DNA from: Oceanobacillus senegalensis | Lineage (GTDB): Bacteria > Bacillota > Bacilli > Bacillales > Amphibacillaceae | Reading direction: 5' to 3' | DNA: 64,000 bases | NCBI RefSeq assembly: GCF_900176885.1 | Contig: NZ_LT839648.1 | Location: 1,984,174-2,048,173, forward strand | Shown here: positions 61,963 through 64,000 of the stretch, one piece after another | Position numbering within the stretch: position 1 is the first letter of the stretch | Layout: the number at the start of each line of letters is the position of its first letter | Notes under the pieces: generated by a model | Told to the model about the DNA's origin: nothing | The model's input: the letters and a program-made list of their open reading frames with translations, nothing else | Databases searched by the model: none | Made by a program: the position numbers and the translations under genes

Positions 61963-62781
61963 TTATTTAATATTTTCAACTGCTTGTTGTACTGTAGCAA
62001 ATGAACTAATTTCAGACCCATCTATACCACTTCTTATAATGGTTTGAACCATATCAGGACGCATTCCTGTCAAGATAAGATGAATCCCCATCAGTTCAAA
62101 AGTATGTTGCAATTGACATAGAAAATCAGTTGTTTGTATGCTATTCATCAATGCACCCGATAAATCAAGAATGACATAACTTACATGCATGTCCACAATC
62201 TTTGGTACTACATTTTCTCTTATATTTTCAAAATGTTTTTCCTCAAAGGAACCTATTAGAGGGAGAATAACAATTTCATCTTTGATTGGAACGATTGGTG
62301 CTGATAGTTTTAACAGTTGCTGTTCTGTTTCTGTTTTACATTTATCAGACATTCGTTTAAAAGAAAGCATTGTCTCATTCATACTAATATCCAACATATG
62401 ATTAATACGTTTCAAGATATCGGCATTCTCCTTCACAGTTAAATCATGCTCTATACTTATTCGCGTTATAATATCGTTAAATACATCCCTTGTCGGAGAA
62501 TATCGGAGAATAATATCTGTAATATCACCACCAGATGATACTTGCATTTCCGAGTTCTTGTAACTCCATTCCATAAGAACATCTGGGATTTTATCAAGTT
62601 TTATTTCAATAAGTGCTTCCCCTAAAAATTGGAACAACTCGGTATACATATGTATTGCTTGTTCTTTTTCCCAGTTGGGTATATCTAAATCCATTCTTTG
62701 GAGAACAGATTCAACAACTTCTATCGCTAATGGTTCGGCATTTTGATAAAAGTATTTTTCAACTAGCTTTGATGAACTCAC
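61963..62781 (-). CDS. RsbR-like STAS domain protein
   Basis: A 272-residue protein: helical N-terminal domain (~1-150) and a C-terminal STAS domain starting LLKLSAPIVPIKDEIVILPL and containing VSYVILDLSGALMNSIQTTD. The RsbR group builds the stressosome that controls the general stress sigma factor. The phospho-acceptor Thr/Ser positions cannot be confirmed by eye (SGALMNSIQTTD is the likely loop). GTG start with AAAGGAG upstream. It stands alone, as RsbR paralogues often do. Confidence 0.88.
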   Translation of the reverse strand: MSSSKLVEKYFYQNAEPLAIEVVESVLQRMDLDIPNWEKEQAIHMYTELFQFLGEALIEIKLDKIPDVLMEWSYKNSEMQVSSGGDITDIILRYSPTRDVFNDIITRISIEHDLTVKENADILKRINHMLDISMNETMLSFKRMSDKCKTETEQQLLKLSAPIVPIKDEIVILPLIGSFEEKHFENIRENVVPKIVDMHVSYVILDLSGALMNSIQTTDFLCQLQHTFELMGIHLILTGMRPDMVQTIIRSGIDGSEISSFATVQQAVENIK

Positions 62782-62860
62782 TCCTACCCCACTCCTTTAA
62801 GATCCTACTAACGTAAACCCTTGTATTGGTATATTTTATTTCATATTGTTGAATTGAAGA

Positions 62861-62890
62861 AGCTATATTTTATTATAATAAAATATAGCT
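62861..62890. promoter_or_regulatory. Perfect 30-base AT-rich palindrome
   Basis: AGCTATATTTTATTA is followed directly by its exact reverse complement, then AATTTTTC. It lies between divergent genes (62781 minus, 62946 plus). It may be a cruciform-prone operator; the zero loop makes a terminator less likely. Confidence 0.45.
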
Positions 62891-62945
62891 AATTTTTCGC
62901 TTAAAATCACTTATACCAAAAATAGATAAAGTGCGAGGTTACAGT

Positions 62946-63728
62946 ATGAAAGAAATCATTATAACGAAGCTAATGGAAATAGAGAATAAACACCAAATAA
63001 AGATTCTATTTGCTTGTGAGGCGGGAAGTAGATCTTATGGTCTCGCTTCAGAGAAAAGTGATTATGATGTACGCTTTATTTACATTCATCCAACTACCTA
63101 CTACCTCAGTATTGATCCGATTGGAATTGGAAAAAAGAAAGATGTGAAAAAGGTACCATTTAACAATGCTTTAGATATGTATGGCTGGGATCTGACCAAA
63201 GCACTAAAGCTATTTCGCAAATCAAATCCAAGCTTACTTGAATGGTTACATACAGATATAGTATACTACCAAGCTTTCTCTACAATTGAAAAAATAAAGG
63301 AAATGGAGAAAGCATATTTTTCAGAAAAGTCTTGTATACACCACTATATCAATATGTCTAAAAATAACTTTCGACGATGCAGTGAAGAAACAGTAAATAT
63401 CAAGCTTTATTTAAATGTTTTGCGTCCTTTATTACTGGCCACTTGGATAAAAGAGTATAAGGAATTTCCACCATTAAAATTTAGCTATTTAGTAGACAAG
63501 CTTGTTCCCGAGGGAAAAATTAAACGAATTGTTAATCATTTAATAAAAATAAAATTAGGGAATAATCTGGAGTTAAACCCATTAGACCTACAAAATTTAC
63601 ATATATACATACAAGTGGAACTAAAAAGACTTGATAATTATGCAAAATCCTTAACTGATAAAAACCAATCAATCACCACTCCATTAGATTTCCTTTTCCA
63701 ACAAACATTAAAAGAAGTGTGGTCTTGA
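62946..63728 (+). CDS. Predicted nucleotidyltransferase (YcgL-like)
   Basis: A 260-residue protein with a pol-beta-type nucleotidyltransferase motif near the N-terminus: FACEAGSRSYGLASEKSDYD then VRFIY, where the paired Asp residues would bind metal. The C-terminal part is helical (LHTDIVYYQAFSTIEKIKEM, LYLNVLRPLLLATWI). This is the COG3541/YcgL group; substrate unknown. A GTG start at 62931 is open, but GCGAGGT with the ATG at 62946 gives good spacing. No antitoxin-like partner is adjacent. Confidence 0.85.
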   Translation: MKEIIITKLMEIENKHQIKILFACEAGSRSYGLASEKSDYDVRFIYIHPTTYYLSIDPIGIGKKKDVKKVPFNNALDMYGWDLTKALKLFRKSNPSLLEWLHTDIVYYQAFSTIEKIKEMEKAYFSEKSCIHHYINMSKNNFRRCSEETVNIKLYLNVLRPLLLATWIKEYKEFPPLKFSYLVDKLVPEGKIKRIVNHLIKIKLGNNLELNPLDLQNLHIYIQVELKRLDNYAKSLTDKNQSITTPLDFLFQQTLKEVWS

Positions 63729-63950
63729 TTGTTTTCAGTTTTGTAACAATTGTCATATTCAATGATTATTCTCCCAACTTTACCAAAAATTGGAGGTTTT
63801 TTCCCATTGGATAAAAATACCAGACAATCGATAAGGTTAGAGTAGTTATAAGGTGTCATCGATTATATCCATATTGGGAAATTTTGGGCCATGCTAAATT
63901 CTATTACATCTAGTAATCTTTTATGTAAACTGCTTCGGGGAGGAAAATAC

Positions 63951-64000
63951 ATGAAAAAGATTACTAAGCTATTATTAATAACAGCTATGTCAGTAAGTAT
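63951..64000 (+). CDS. Start of a secreted protein gene (truncated by window end)
   Basis: Only 16 codons are visible: MKKITKLLLITAMSVS, the start of a signal peptide. GGGGAGG lies seven bases upstream of the ATG. The mature protein lies outside the window and cannot be named. Confidence 0.55.
   Translation, partial: MKKITKLLLITAMSVS

Noticed and set aside
1-64000. tRNA, rRNA, CRISPR arrays, transposase genes, phage genes, toxin-antitoxin pairs
   Set aside because: Looked for on both strands and not found. The nucleotidyltransferase at 62946 has no adjacent HEPN or antitoxin partner.

Overview
The window is AT-rich, and its gene content is that of an endospore-forming, low-GC Gram-positive bacterium of the Bacillaceae. 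An Oceanobacillus/Virgibacillus/Gracilibacillus-like relative is my inference from gene families and small intergenic repeats; I could not run a search. Spore traits include a dipicolinate synthase A subunit, three CotB/DUF2642-like coat proteins, a DUF1360 protein and two YjcZ-type miniproteins. No rRNA, tRNA, CRISPR array, intact insertion sequence or prophage was seen.

Layout: 1-2721, a LytS-type sensor kinase (cut by the window edge), an acetate-type Na+/solute symporter and a DUF485 protein. 3132-5102, an orphan dpaA, a lipoprotein and a small membrane protein. 5490-9307, the quinol oxidase operon qoxABCD. 9457-15787, an intracellular subtilase (AprX type), spore-coat and small spore proteins, and a DUF2268 metalloprotease-like protein. 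16081-25224, a complete molybdenum-cofactor set (moaC, modBA, moaB, mobA, mobB, moaD, moaE, moeA, moeB, moaA) with an Fe-S type fnr inside it. 25384-43560, a TPR protein and two complete nitrate reductase operons (narGHJI-1 and narGHJI-2). A TDT/SLAC1-like membrane protein lies between the operons, and a hemerythrin plus two unknown small genes lead the second. 43976-49035, an accessory block: a decayed radical SAM gene, a DUF2249 protein and a CuA cupredoxin on the minus strand. Divergent to these are two DUF2249 proteins, a heme-copper-like 12-TM protein, a DUF59 protein and a cysteine-free Crp/Fnr regulator. 49124-53565, a DUF421 protein and a ba3-like heme-copper operon with SCO. 53889-64000, ordinary metabolic and regulatory genes (XRE-cupin, HMG-CoA lyase, YbaK deacylase, amidohydrolase, alkaline phosphatase, RsbR-like STAS protein, nucleotidyltransferase).

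How it fits together: the Moco genes supply both NarG proteins. Fnr probably switches on the respiratory genes through TGTGA-N6-TCAC(A/T) boxes. I found five such boxes by eye, upstream of narG-1, the TDT-like gene, the cupredoxin gene, the DUF2249/12-TM operon and the ba3-like operon.

The most interesting point is that the ba3-like subunit I keeps all six metal-ligand histidines, but the active-site tyrosine (H+4) is an asparagine. With an intact CuA subunit and an FNR box, this operon is more likely a CuA-type nitric oxide reductase than an oxygen reductase. The accessory block at 42.5-49.0 kb is then a candidate, poorly described module for handling nitrite, NO or metal stress during nitrate respiration.
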